64,000 nucleotides of DNA. It comes from Acidobacteriota bacterium. Its GTDB lineage: Bacteria; Acidobacteriota; Terriglobia; Bryobacterales; Bryobacteraceae. The stretch covers positions 24,113 to 88,112 of the forward strand of contig JANXRE010000024.1 in NCBI GenBank assembly GCA_025353165.1. Direction: 5' to 3'. The notes below the pieces were generated by a model. That model saw only the letters and a program-made list of their open reading frames with translations, was not told the origin of the DNA and ran no database searches. The first letter of the stretch is position 1. Each line of letters starts with the position of its first letter. The position numbers and the translations under genes are program-made. Shown one piece after another: positions 35,631-44,625 of the stretch.

Positions 35631-38600
35631 ATGGAATCGAGACTGAATCTACCAGCCAGGTGGCTGGGCGTGCTTATATTTGCCGTTCTGCCGGCGGCGC
35701 AAGTCTGCGCACAATCCACTTTTGCCAGCCTGAGCGGAACCGTGCGGGATAGCTCGGGAGCGGCCGTGCCTGGAGCCGACGTAAGGCTCACCGAGGTGCA
35801 AACCAACGTAGTGCAACGAACCCTCACCGCAAATGACGGGATCTTTCGGTTGCTCAACCTTCTTCCGGGCCGCTACGTTGTTGTCGTGTCCAAGGCCGGG
35901 TTCAGCGAAACTCGAACCGCGGAATTCGATCTCGCGGCCCGTCAGGAACAGCGTGCCGATGTGTCGCTCGCCATCGCCAGCCAGGTGACTAAAGTCGACG
36001 TGACGGCCGCGCCGCCGATCATCAACACGGAAAGTAGCAGCGTGAGCGATGCCACCAGCAACCGCGATCTCATCAACGCGCCCCTCAATTACCGTACGTT
36101 CAACACCTCTCCGTTCCAGGCCTTGTACGTGATGCCCGAAGTGGTGGCCAGCGTCGCCGGACCCAATGGCTCTACCGCCAGCGAGTTCAACATTCAGGGA
36201 TCGTCATGGAACTGGACCGACGTTTCGGTGGATGGCATCTACGTGGGCAGCGCGCGCCGCGGCGGCGCAATCCTGGACTCGTTCCCTTCCGCCGAAACCG
36301 TCTCAGAAATGCGGGTCAATGCCATTGGCAACAACGCCGAGTTCGCACAAGTGGCCGATGTCTCATTCATCTCCAAGGGCGGCACCAACCAGTTCCACGG
36401 ATCCGGTTTCTACAACTACAACGGCAACGCCTTGAACGCGAACCCCTTTGTCGCCTATAACCAGGTCAATACCGGCGTCGCATCGCGCTCGGTGAACAAC
36501 AATTTCGGCGGCAGCGCCGGCGGGCCGATTTTACGGAACAAGACGTTCTTCTTTGCCACCTACGAGGGGTTGCGCATCCGGCAATTCGCCGCGCAGGGCG
36601 CCCATGTCTTCCCCGACGCCTTCCGCCACGGCGACTTCAGCTCGCTGCTCCAAGGAGCGACCCCCATTCAACTGAAGGACCCGTTTACCGGTCAGCCCTA
36701 TCCGGGCAACATCATTAGCGAGCCGGCGAATCCGGTCTCGAAGACGCTGATCGACAAGTACTTTCCCGCGCCGAATGCCAGTCTGGACCGGTTTCAATTC
36801 GCCAGTCCCGCCAGCACGCCTTCCGATCAATACGACATTCGCATCGACCACAACATCTCCGACCGCCAGCGAATATTCGGCCGGTGGACCTCCAAGTACT
36901 TGACGCCGACCTTCCCTGTCCAGTTCCCCGCGCTCGGGAATGGGTCGGTGGAAAACCGCCCGCACGATCTCGTTCTGTCGTACAACTTTGTCATCACGCC
37001 GTCGACTCTGAATGAGTTTCGCTTCGGCTGGTCGCAGTCCAACCAGTTAATCAAGCCGATCGGCATCGATCACCAGCAGGCGGTTCAAGATCTGGGACTC
37101 AAGCTGCTGGCCACCACGTTCCCGAAAGGCGCCGGTTTTCCGCATTTTATCGTCGATGGTTACGATCCGATCAACTACCAGCGCGAGGAGGACCTCAAGG
37201 AGCGGAACATCGAGTACGGGGACAATTTCACCTGGACGCACGGGCGGCACACGCTGAAGTTCGGCGGCGTCATGCACCAGTTCAAGGTCAACGAGCAGGC
37301 GACCTTCAATGGGGCCGACGGCCTCGGTGAGTTCTTTTTCCACAATTTCATTCCCAGCAAGCAAGACCCGGCGGTCGACGGCGGCACGGGTTACTCGGTG
37401 GCCAACTTCTATCTGGGCCTGCCCTCGTTTCTCGATCAGGACAGCGCCGGTCCGGACTGGCAAGGCGTTGCCCGGCAGTACGGCCTTTTCGCGCAGGACA
37501 CCTGGAAGGTTTCCTCGCGTCTGACGCTGAGCTATGGCCTCCGCTGGGAGTACCATCCGCCGTTCCATGAGGATTTTGGCAACGTCACAAACTTCGACCG
37601 AGCCACCGGCAACGCTATAGTCCCCGACGAGAAATCGTTGGCGCTGGCAGCGCCGACATTCGTGCAGTCTCTCAATGGCGCCAAGCTGCTCACGGCGGTG
37701 CAGGCCGGATTTCCGAGGTCGCTGCGTTATTCCGACAAGAAGGACTTCGGCCCGCGGCTCGGCTTCGCCTGGCTACCTGTTGCCAATTCGACCAACACCG
37801 TCATTCGCGGCGGGTACGGCATGTACACGATTCGGACGCTGGGCGCGGTCTTCAATTCGCTCACCGCGATCCACACGGCGAGCGCCGTCAACTTTTTCCC
37901 GGTAGTGGATACACAAACGCACACCCCGAGCATTGTTTGGCCGAACACCACCGACAATTCACTGAATGTCGGCGCGGCGCCACTCCAGAGCTTCTACACG
38001 GCGAATGATCCGCATTTCCTCGAGCCGCTGACCCAGCAATGGAGTCTCACCTTTGAACACCAGTTCACGCCGGCGATGAGCGTGCGCGCGAGCTACAGCG
38101 GCCAGCACGCCACACGGTTGGGCTACAATCCCAACCTGAACCAGATCCCGTTCAACTCGACCGGAGCCGGCGCGTCCGGGCCTCCGGCCAATCGACCCTT
38201 CCAGAGCTGGGATTACGTCAGCTCGCGCGACAACGGCGGCACGAACGACTATCATGACCTCTCGCTCCAATTCAAAGCCACTTCCAAGGATCTGACGCTG
38301 AGTTCGACCTATGTCCTGGCTCGAGCCATGACCAATGCAGAAGGGCCGGTCGGCGATTACAACTTCACTTCGGAGATCGGCGATACGCCTTCAGACCGCT
38401 TCCACATCAATCTGGACCGTGGGCATCAACTCGGAATCCCCACCCAGCGCTGGGTGACGACGTTCGACTATTCCTCGCCCTTCAGTGCCGGCGGCCGGTG
38501 GGGAGGCAGCGCGCCGCGCCCCGTGCGGGCTCTCGCCGGCGGGTGGGAATTGTTCACCATCTTGAGCGTGTCCTCCGGCCATCACTTGACGCCATTCAGT

Positions 38601-39017
38601 TTCTGGAACACTAGCGGTATCGAGAGCCCGCCGCCGAACCGCGCCGATCTCGTATCGGGCCAGGATCCCAACTCCGGCCCCCATACAGCCGAGCAGTGGT
38701 TCAACACTGCCGCATTCACCACGACGGCGTTTCATACCGGAGGCAATACGAATTTCCTAGGACGGATCGGCAACTCGCCGATGGGCAACGTCATCGGACC
38801 CGGTTATTTCGACCTCGACCTGTCGCTCCGCCGGAACCTTTCCATTCACGAACGCTGGCGTTTGGCGCTCCTGGCCCAAGCCAAGGACGTGCTCAACCAC
38901 CCGAACTTTGGCGATCCATACATGTACGCGGATGATACCGCCAACTTCGGAAAGATCTTCGGCATTCGCCCAAACTCGACACGAACGCTGATCATTGGTG
39001 GGCGGCTGGAATTCTGA
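35631..39017 (+). CDS. Oar-like TonB-dependent receptor
   Basis: 1128 residues. Seen: signal peptide (LGVLIFAVLPAAQVCAQ), carboxypeptidase-regulatory-like domain at about 30-115 (LSGTVRDSSGAAVPGADVRL), plug at about 125-260 (STASEFNIQGSSWNWTDVSV; AIGNNAEFAQVADVSFISKG), then a long barrel (FFFATYEGLRIRQF; YGLFAQDTWKVSSRLTLSYG; LRWEYHPPFHED) ending NSTRTLIIGGRLEF, with the terminal Phe expected for outer-membrane assembly. Oar-like receptors of this length are the commonest transporter class in Solibacter-type genomes and are assumed to take up carbohydrates or oligopeptides. Divergent from a LacI regulator and flanked by palindromes, so regulation by a sugar is likely. It lies inside the segment bracketed by 230-bp direct repeats. 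Confidence 0.92.
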   Translation: MESRLNLPARWLGVLIFAVLPAAQVCAQSTFASLSGTVRDSSGAAVPGADVRLTEVQTNVVQRTLTANDGIFRLLNLLPGRYVVVVSKAGFSETRTAEFDLAARQEQRADVSLAIASQVTKVDVTAAPPIINTESSSVSDATSNRDLINAPLNYRTFNTSPFQALYVMPEVVASVAGPNGSTASEFNIQGSSWNWTDVSVDGIYVGSARRGGAILDSFPSAETVSEMRVNAIGNNAEFAQVADVSFISKGGTNQFHGSGFYNYNGNALNANPFVAYNQVNTGVASRSVNNNFGGSAGGPILRNKTFFFATYEGLRIRQFAAQGAHVFPDAFRHGDFSSLLQGATPIQLKDPFTGQPYPGNIISEPANPVSKTLIDKYFPAPNASLDRFQFASPASTPSDQYDIRIDHNISDRQRIFGRWTSKYLTPTFPVQFPALGNGSVENRPHDLVLSYNFVITPSTLNEFRFGWSQSNQLIKPIGIDHQQAVQDLGLKLLATTFPKGAGFPHFIVDGYDPINYQREEDLKERNIEYGDNFTWTHGRHTLKFGGVMHQFKVNEQATFNGADGLGEFFFHNFIPSKQDPAVDGGTGYSVANFYLGLPSFLDQDSAGPDWQGVARQYGLFAQDTWKVSSRLTLSYGLRWEYHPPFHEDFGNVTNFDRATGNAIVPDEKSLALAAPTFVQSLNGAKLLTAVQAGFPRSLRYSDKKDFGPRLGFAWLPVANSTNTVIRGGYGMYTIRTLGAVFNSLTAIHTASAVNFFPVVDTQTHTPSIVWPNTTDNSLNVGAAPLQSFYTANDPHFLEPLTQQWSLTFEHQFTPAMSVRASYSGQHATRLGYNPNLNQIPFNSTGAGASGPPANRPFQSWDYVSSRDNGGTNDYHDLSLQFKATSKDLTLSSTYVLARAMTNAEGPVGDYNFTSEIGDTPSDRFHINLDRGHQLGIPTQRWVTTFDYSSPFSAGGRWGGSAPRPVRALAGGWELFTILSVSSGHHLTPFSFWNTSGIESPPPNRADLVSGQDPNSGPHTAEQWFNTAAFTTTAFHTGGNTNFLGRIGNSPMGNVIGPGYFDLDLSLRRNLSIHERWRLALLAQAKDVLNHPNFGDPYMYADDTANFGKIFGIRPNSTRTLIIGGRLEF

Positions 39018-39523
39018 AGTGCCTGTGGCTGAGCGGGACTTAGCGCCGGGTACCCGAGCATTCAGGAAAGCGCTCGGCGCGCCAGCGACGGCAGTGTCGG
39101 ATTCGTCATGACCAACATCGCTCCTGGTAGCGTCACTTTTCGCTGCCGGTCAACTTATTGACTTGGATTGCCGTCCGGAGCTTCGTACACGGTGTAAACC
39201 ACGGACGGTTCGTCCACAAAGACATTGGATTCCAACATTGGTCACGGATTCGAACTACTCGATCACGCTGGCGTCACAGCATATCCTTACTTGTGCTGTT
39301 GACTCCGCACGCGCCACGGCCGCAGATCAGCGATCGCGATTCCGAAGTGATGGCGATCCCCGTTCCGACGGGAAGCCGATCACTTTTCGGCGGTTCCCGG
39401 AATGGTGATCGCCATCGTCGCAATCTATTTATTAAGCCGTCTTCATGAAGTGCGCTGGGCAAACCAGCGGCAGGCTGGTCTCCACTGAGAGGTGGAGGAT
39501 ACCGGTTGCCGCAAGATTAAGAA
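39018..39523. other. Non-coding or decayed stretch ahead of the IS21 remnant
   Basis: No frame here shows a full protein. Short pieces look like decayed coding sequence (GSVGFVMTNIAPGSVTF at about 39092-39142; DGSSTKTLDSNIGHGFELL at about 39204-39260), broken by stops and frame changes. From about 39335 to 39425 several GATGGCGATC/GGTGATCGCC-type short repeats occur in both orientations, as is usual for the multiple-repeat ends of IS21 elements, so the left end of the element may lie here. Confidence 0.45.
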
Positions 39524-40093
39524 TTGCCCGTGCGCAAGAGCAAGGAAGTTCTGAGACTGCAGGCTCTGGGGCTGTCCCAGCGCCAGATCGAGTTGTGCGG
39601 GCGGTCAGGCGACGGTTTCGGATTACCTGAAAGCCGCCGAAACGGCGGGGTTGGAATGGGCGGACGTCGCCGATTTGGGACGACGACCGATTGTGGCAGG
39701 CGGTGGCTCCCTCTCGGGGGGCGCCCCGGGGCTGCGCGGAATGGCCGGCTGCAAGGCCCGGCTTGCGTCGAAGATATTGACTACCGCACAGCGCGGGGCT
39801 TGGACCGGCAAATGGTGCGATCGCTGACCGCCAATCGGGCTGGGTGCGGGAACACCAGCATCTGTTCCTGGTGGGGCCAACGGGTATCGGCAAGACCTGG
39901 CTGGCCCGGGCCTTCGCGCAGAAGGCGTGCCGCGACGGCTACACGGCGCGGTTCCTGAAAGCCGCGAACTGTTTCACGAGTTTGTCACCGCACGCGCCGA
40001 CGGCAGCCATCCCAAACTGCTCTGGACCGGTTCGGGCGCGTCAAGATGCTGATTGTCGACGATTGGGCCATGGCGCCCATGACCGAAATCGAA
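39524..40093 (+). mobile_element. Decayed IS21-family element (istA and istB remnants)
   Basis: From a TTG at 39524 the start of an IstA-type transposase reads RKSKEVLRLQALGLSQRQI, continuing in another frame as ATVSDYLKAAETAGLEWADV. Nearly all of the rest of istA is gone. From about 39750 IstB-type sequence follows: ACVEDIDYRTARGLDRQMV, a one-base slip at about 39840, then HLFLVGPTGIGKTWLARAF with the Walker A motif of the IstB helper ATPase, another slip at about 40015, and GRVKMLIVDDWAMAPMTEIE with the Walker B Asp pair. Sequence identity to IstB ends exactly at 40093, where the duplicated 5' end of the glutaminase-A-like gene begins. The element cannot transpose by itself. Confidence 0.75.
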
Positions 40094-40252
40094 TGCCGCG
40101 CCGGGCCATCCGTCAGGCGGTCGTGGAAGGACCAGATGCTGAAGTACGGATCATGGACGATCAAGAACGTGGCCGGGGGACGAATCGGCGACGGAGGCTC
40201 AGCCGACAGGCAGGCGAGCGCCAGGGAGATGGCCAGCGGACACAGGAATTGA
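40094..40252 (-). pseudogene. Truncated second copy of the glutaminase-A-like gene (direct repeat, copy B)
   Basis: On the minus strand an intact frame reads QFLCPLAISLALACLSAEPP, then LIVHDPYFSIWSFHDRLTDG, almost identical to the N-terminal 55 residues of the protein coded at 31479-33545. It breaks off at PARH where the IS21 remnant begins. The original start codon is not present: the leader has diverged to an A-rich stretch. Similarity to the leader of copy A continues to about 40335 (GAAGATATCA, ATTCGGAAT). The piece is non-functional, but it marks a former tandem paralogue or an IS-linked duplication. A perfect palindrome GGGTGTACACCC lies in its leader near 40280. Confidence 0.85.
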
Positions 40253-40359
40253 GTAAAAAGAAATTGAGCAAAAAACAGGGGTGTACACCCGAAGATATCA
40301 GAATTCGGAATGAGACCGATATAATACGAGAAATATTACTTTATTGAAGCGCTTTTTTG

Positions 40360-40388
40360 TTGTCGTTTGCATTTTGGTGTCGTATACT
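40360..40388 (+). promoter_or_regulatory. Candidate sigma-70 promoter of the PEP-CTERM gene
   Basis: TTGTCG (40360-40365), a 17-base spacer and TATACT (40383-40388) match the -35/-10 pattern with 4/6 and 5/6 bases. The gene start is 27 bases further, preceded by a G6 ribosome site. Confidence 0.5.
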
Positions 40389-40414
40389 ATGACCTAATTA
40401 CCTCTTGGGGGGTC

Positions 40415-40975
40415 ATGCACAGAACACTTGGAATTGTTGTTTTGCTCGGTCTTTCGCTGACCGCGGTTCCGCTGCTCGCCGGCACTTGCACTATCGCGAA
40501 CGGGTGCCTGAGCGACCGGCTATGGGTGATTGATGGGGCAGGGAATCAAGTCTACGGTCGACCCATCCAGGAATATTTTGAAATCGGCAACCAGATCTAT
40601 TACATCGACGTGACCGGTCTTATCGATCCGACCGCGTATGGCCATCCCACAGTCATGCTGGAGCCGCCTGGCTTCACGACGGTCAGCGACGTCGTGGGAG
40701 TGGTGAAAGTGGGCCAGGAGTTTTTCCTGGGGTTCAAATCGGACAGTAATACCGGCATACCGCCGATTACTTTCGGCACTGGGACCCCTGTCTTCGTCAA
40801 CGAAATCAACGCTCCGGTCGATGCGACGAGATTCCTCGATCCTCGTTTGCAGGCGGCTGGATACAAGGCTTTCTTCCGGTCGGATATCGCCGAGGTTCCG
40901 GAACCGGCGACCCTGGCGCTGCTTTTCGCGGGGCTGGCCGGGATCGCGATCGCCCGCAGGCGCGCCCGGGCTTAG
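40415..40975 (+). CDS. PEP-CTERM sorting-domain protein
   Basis: 186 residues from the ATG at 40415, preceded by a GGGGGG ribosome site. N-terminal signal peptide (IVVLLGLSLTAVPLLA), a mature part of about 140 residues with two early Cys (TCTIANGCLSD) and no recognised domain, and a textbook PEP-CTERM tail: VPEPATLALLFAGLAGIAIA followed by RRRARA. The family signal is recognised by an exosortase, which cleaves at the PEP motif and releases or anchors the protein in the extracellular matrix. No exosortase gene is in this window, so it must be elsewhere. The gene follows the truncated repeat copy directly and has its own candidate promoter, so it is probably a single-gene unit. Confidence 0.85.
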   Translation: MHRTLGIVVLLGLSLTAVPLLAGTCTIANGCLSDRLWVIDGAGNQVYGRPIQEYFEIGNQIYYIDVTGLIDPTAYGHPTVMLEPPGFTTVSDVVGVVKVGQEFFLGFKSDSNTGIPPITFGTGTPVFVNEINAPVDATRFLDPRLQAAGYKAFFRSDIAEVPEPATLALLFAGLAGIAIARRRARA

Positions 40976-41033
40976 ATGCACGTCTGCCGATGTTTTCCTT
41001 TTCCGGACCTCTTTTAACGTAGACTCGTCGTTT

Positions 41034-41969
41034 ATGACACGACGAACTCTGTTCGGTTCCATCGCAGTGCCGGTTGTCGCCCTAGCCGAGCGGCGGCGCG
41101 TGGAGTGGAAGCCCCAGCTCGGGATCCTGGGACCATTCACCGCCGCCAACGTCGAATTTGCGCGCGTCCAGGGTTTCACGAACATGATCCTGGACGGGCT
41201 GCGCGCCGACAAGTTAACGGACTCCGAAATCGACAATATCCGGACCACGCTTCGCCAGGCGAACATGCACGTTTCGGCCCTGCAAGTAACCCAGAATCAC
41301 ATCTCGGCCGATGCCGGGCAGCGGGCCAAGGAAAACGGGTATTTCGTGAAAGCGATCGAGCTGGCCGGGAAGCTCGGGGTGCCTTACATCGGTACGGCTT
41401 CGGGGCACGATCCCGCCAAGCGATTCCGGCAGCAGGTGGACGACATCGTGCGGGTGTACAACGAGAGCTATTTCCCGGCCTGCGAGCGGAGCAAGGTGCG
41501 GATCCTGTGGGAACCGTGGCCTGAAGGACCGAATCTAGCCACCAGTCCCGCCGGCTACGATGCTCTGTTCAAGGGCTTCGGGAATTCCCCTTACGTCGGC
41601 CTGCAGTACGACCCGTCGCACCTGGTGCGTCAGTTCATGGATCCCATCCGGACGGCGCGCGATTACGTGGACAAGATCTACGACGTGCATTTAAAAGATA
41701 CCGAGATCCTGTGGCCGGTATTGAGGGCGGGCGGGATCAATCCGGTAAACAAGGCGTCCTGGTGGCGGTATCGAATTCCCGGCATGGGCTCGATTAATTG
41801 GGCCGAGTTCTTCAGCATTCTGCAGGACGCGGGATACGCCGGGGCGATGAGCGTCGAGCACGAGGATCCGCTGTACGGGGCGGACAACAATCCGGGTCCG
41901 AACTTCAGTGAAGAGTACAAGGTGGGCTTCGTGATGTCGAAGCGATACCTGTCGCAGTACGTTCCGTAA
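41034..41969 (+). CDS. Sugar phosphate isomerase/epimerase-like TIM-barrel protein
   Basis: 311 residues from the ATG at 41034; the open frame extends upstream through the end of the previous gene without coding character. The N-terminus MTRRTLFGSIAVPVVALA looks like a TAT-type or weak export signal. The xylose-isomerase-like (AP endonuclease 2) TIM barrel shows VRILWEPWP with a ligand Glu, YVGLQYDPSHLVRQF with Asp and His, DVHLKDTEILW with His, and GAMSVEHEDPL with Glu, all four expected metal ligands. Such proteins isomerise or epimerise sugars; the substrate is unknown. The first eight residues are identical to those of the isomerase-like protein coded at 43737-44564. The 3' end overlaps the convergent acyl-CoA ligase gene by 65 bases. 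Confidence 0.82.
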   Translation: MTRRTLFGSIAVPVVALAERRRVEWKPQLGILGPFTAANVEFARVQGFTNMILDGLRADKLTDSEIDNIRTTLRQANMHVSALQVTQNHISADAGQRAKENGYFVKAIELAGKLGVPYIGTASGHDPAKRFRQQVDDIVRVYNESYFPACERSKVRILWEPWPEGPNLATSPAGYDALFKGFGNSPYVGLQYDPSHLVRQFMDPIRTARDYVDKIYDVHLKDTEILWPVLRAGGINPVNKASWWRYRIPGMGSINWAEFFSILQDAGYAGAMSVEHEDPLYGADNNPGPNFSEEYKVGFVMSKRYLSQYVP

Positions 41970-43653
41970 GGCGAGTGGCGTTGCCTTCCTTGTGCGAAAC
42001 CGGCCGCAGCTCGCGGCGGAGAATCTTGCCGATCGGGGTCTTCGGCAGGTCGGTGCGAAACTCGACGATCTTCGGCACTTTGTAACTGGTCAGGCTCTCG
42101 CGGCAATACCGGATGAGCGCCTCCGCGGTGAGCGCCTTGTCCTTGGACACGACGAACGCCTTCACGGCTTCGCCGGTAACAGGGTCCCGGACTCCGATTA
42201 CAGCGCATTCGAGCACGCCCGGATGGCTGGCCAGCACGCTCTCAATTTCGTTGGGATAGACGTTGAAGCCCGAGACGAGAATCATGTCCTTCTTGCGGTC
42301 GGTGATGCGGATGAAACCGTGCTCGTCCATGCGCGCGATATCGCCGGTGCGAAGCCATCCGTCGGGCGTGATCACGTTCTTGGTCTCCTCCGGCTTGCGC
42401 CAATATCCCTTCATGACCTGCGGACCCCGGACCCAGATCTCGCCTTCGCCGCCCAGTGGAAGTTCGCGGCCTTCGTCGTCGCGGATGCTTACTTCCGTGG
42501 ATGGCAGCGGCATGCCAATGGAGCCGGTGAATCCCGACTCCAGCAGGTTCGAGGTGACGACCGGGGAGGTTTCGGTGAGCCCGTAACCCTCCACGATCGG
42601 CACGTTCGTGATGGCGTGCCATCGCTCGGCTACGGCCCGCTGCACGGCGGCGCCGCCGGCGAGCGCGAGTTTGAGGCCGCTGAAATCGATGCCCGCGAAG
42701 CCTTCGGCGTTGGCCAGGGCGTTATAGAGCGTGTTGACGCCCGTCATCAGCGTGAAGCGCGACTGCTTCAGCTCCCGGACCAGGCCCGCGATGTCGCGCG
42801 GATTGGTAATCAGGAAATTTTGCACGCCCAATTGGATGCCCAGCAGGCAGTTCGCGGTTAACGAAAACACGTGATACAGCGGCAGCGCCGTCACCATGCG
42901 TTCCCGCCCTTCTTCGAGGCCGCATTGAATCCACGCTCTGGCTTGCAGCAGGTTGGCGATCAGGTTGCCATGGGTGAGCATGGCCCCTTTGGATACTCCC
43001 GTAGTGCCGCCGGTGTATTGCAGAAACGCGAGGTCGTCGTGGGAGGGCTGGGCTTCCTTCAGCTTCGAAGCTGCGCCGCGTCGCAGCGCGGTCCGGAGCC
43101 GCAGCGCGCCTTTCATGCGCCACGGTTTCACCATCTTCTTAACCCGCTTGATCGCGAAATTCACGATCCAGCGGCGGTGGGTTTCGAACAGATCGCCCAC
43201 CTGCGTGACGACCACATGCTTCACCGGAGTGTGCGGCAGCGCCTTTTCGAGGACGTGGGCGAAGTTCTCGAGAACCACGATCGCTTCGGCGCCCGAGTCG
43301 GCGAGTTGATGCTGAAGTTCACGCGCCGTGTAGAGCGGATTGACGTTGACGACAATCATCCCGGCGCGCAGGATACCAAACAGCGCGATGGGGTATTGCA
43401 GCACGTTCGGCATCATCAGCGCGACTCGCGAGCCTGGCCCCATTCCCGGCAGGCTTTGCAGCCAGGCCGCGAAATCGCGGGTTAAACGGTCGAGTTGGCC
43501 GTACGTGAGAGTGGCGCCCATGTTCCGGTATGCGGGCAGTTGCGAGAATTTGCGGCAGCTGCGAGCGAACATGTCGTTGACCGACGCATATTCGTTCAGG
43601 TCGATTTCCGCCGGAACTCCGGCGCGATAGTGCCGAAGCCAGATCTTGTCCAC
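41905..43653 (-). CDS. fadD: Long-chain acyl-CoA ligase (FadD-type)
   Basis: 582 residues. Adenylate-forming motifs are complete: P-loop YTGGTTGVSKGAMLTHGNL, VEGYGLTETSPVV, WLRTGDIARMDEHGFIRITD, RKKDMILVSGFNVYPNEIE and the C-terminal lysine motif KTPIGKILRRELR. Residues 1-60 (YASVNDMFARSCRKFSQLPA, GATLTYGQLDRLTRDFAAWL) match E. coli FadD, so this is the long-chain branch. The enzyme activates fatty acids with ATP and CoA at the inner face of the membrane. The last 25 residues (Thr-, Arg- and Ser-rich) are coded over the end of the convergent isomerase gene and are unlike the family end, so an ancestral stop may have been lost. No beta-oxidation genes are adjacent. Confidence 0.9.
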   Translation of the reverse strand: MDKIWLRHYRAGVPAEIDLNEYASVNDMFARSCRKFSQLPAYRNMGATLTYGQLDRLTRDFAAWLQSLPGMGPGSRVALMMPNVLQYPIALFGILRAGMIVVNVNPLYTARELQHQLADSGAEAIVVLENFAHVLEKALPHTPVKHVVVTQVGDLFETHRRWIVNFAIKRVKKMVKPWRMKGALRLRTALRRGAASKLKEAQPSHDDLAFLQYTGGTTGVSKGAMLTHGNLIANLLQARAWIQCGLEEGRERMVTALPLYHVFSLTANCLLGIQLGVQNFLITNPRDIAGLVRELKQSRFTLMTGVNTLYNALANAEGFAGIDFSGLKLALAGGAAVQRAVAERWHAITNVPIVEGYGLTETSPVVTSNLLESGFTGSIGMPLPSTEVSIRDDEGRELPLGGEGEIWVRGPQVMKGYWRKPEETKNVITPDGWLRTGDIARMDEHGFIRITDRKKDMILVSGFNVYPNEIESVLASHPGVLECAVIGVRDPVTGEAVKAFVVSKDKALTAEALIRYCRESLTSYKVPKIVEFRTDLPKTPIGKILRRELRPVSHKEGNATRLTERTATGIASTSRSPPCTLH

Positions 43654-43736
43654 TGTCCTTCCAACGCTCCAAGCATAAAGGATATACCTTTTTGCGAATA
43701 GATTTAAGGTTATTCAGACCTTAAACTCCTGACAAA

Positions 43737-44564
43737 CTAAACCTTGAATAACTCGTACGCCTGCGCAAGCGACTCCATCGGATCGCGCGTGGGGATAAAT
43801 TCGTGCGCGACGAAGCCGTCGAACTTGAGATCCGCGATGGCCAGCGCCACGGTGTGCCAGTTCAACTCCTGGGTGCCGTCCAGCTCATGCCGGCCGGGCA
43901 CGCCGCCGGTATGGAAGTGGCCGATGTAGCGGATGTTGTCGCGCACCGTCCGGATCACGTCGCCTTCCATGATCTGCATGTGGTAAATGTCGTACAGCAG
44001 TTTCACCCTCGGGGAATCGACGCGCTTGCAAACGTCCACGCCCCAGGCAGTGTGGTCGCACATGTAGTCGTGATGATCGACCTTGCTGTTCAGCAGCTCC
44101 AGATTGATCGTCACGTTATTGTCCTCGGCCATTTTCTTGACGCGGTTCAGGCCGGCGATGGTGTTCTCCTTGCCCTCTTCGTCGTTCATGCCGCGGCGGT
44201 TGCCCGAGAAGGTGATCACGTTGGGAACCTTGGCCGCGGCGGCCAACTCGATATTCGCCCTCATCTCTTTTTCGAGTTTGGCGTGGGCCTCTTTGCGGTT
44301 CCAGCCGTCGCCAATTGTCCCGGCGCCCGGCGTCATCGACGGCGTGAGCCCGTGCTTGCGGACAACCGGCCATTCGTCGTGATTCACGAGATCGATCCCC
44401 TGCAAGCCGATGCGGGCCGAATTGGCGCACAGGTCGTCCAGGGTCATCTTCGAGTAGCACCAGCGGCACACGCTTTGTTTTAGCCGTCCGGCCGAGGTTG
44501 GATTCGCGAAAGTACGTTCCGCCGCCGCCAGCGCGGCTGCACCGAAGAGGGTTCGTCTCGTCAT
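43737..44564 (-). CDS. Hydroxypyruvate-isomerase-like TIM-barrel protein
   Basis: 275 residues. The N-terminus (MTRRTLFGAAALAAAERTFA) resembles a TAT-type export signal. The barrel follows the hydroxypyruvate isomerase/YgbM layout: SVCRWCYSKMTLDDLCANSA at the start, VTINLELLNSK with a ligand Glu, KLLYDIYHMQIMEGD with Asp and His, IGHFHTGGVPGRHELDGTQE with His and Arg, and FVAHEFIPTRDP with Glu, all expected catalytic and metal residues. The exact substrate is unknown; secreted relatives in this phylum are annotated only as isomerases. It lies 83 bases downstream of nothing else on its strand and starts 61 bases from the divergent VanZ-like gene, so it is probably monocistronic. Confidence 0.82.
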   Translation of the reverse strand: MTRRTLFGAAALAAAERTFANPTSAGRLKQSVCRWCYSKMTLDDLCANSARIGLQGIDLVNHDEWPVVRKHGLTPSMTPGAGTIGDGWNRKEAHAKLEKEMRANIELAAAAKVPNVITFSGNRRGMNDEEGKENTIAGLNRVKKMAEDNNVTINLELLNSKVDHHDYMCDHTAWGVDVCKRVDSPRVKLLYDIYHMQIMEGDVIRTVRDNIRYIGHFHTGGVPGRHELDGTQELNWHTVALAIADLKFDGFVAHEFIPTRDPMESLAQAYELFKV

Positions 44565-44625
44565 GCACGCATCTTATCGCATCGGACAGACGGGGTTGAA
44601 TGGTCGACCCTGATACCCTGGTCGC

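Noticed and set aside
40280..40292. Palindrome GGGTGTACACCC as an operator for the PEP-CTERM gene
   Set aside because: It lies in the decayed leader of the duplicated glutaminase fragment, is absent from copy A, and lacks the central CG of LacI operators; no regulator can be linked to it.
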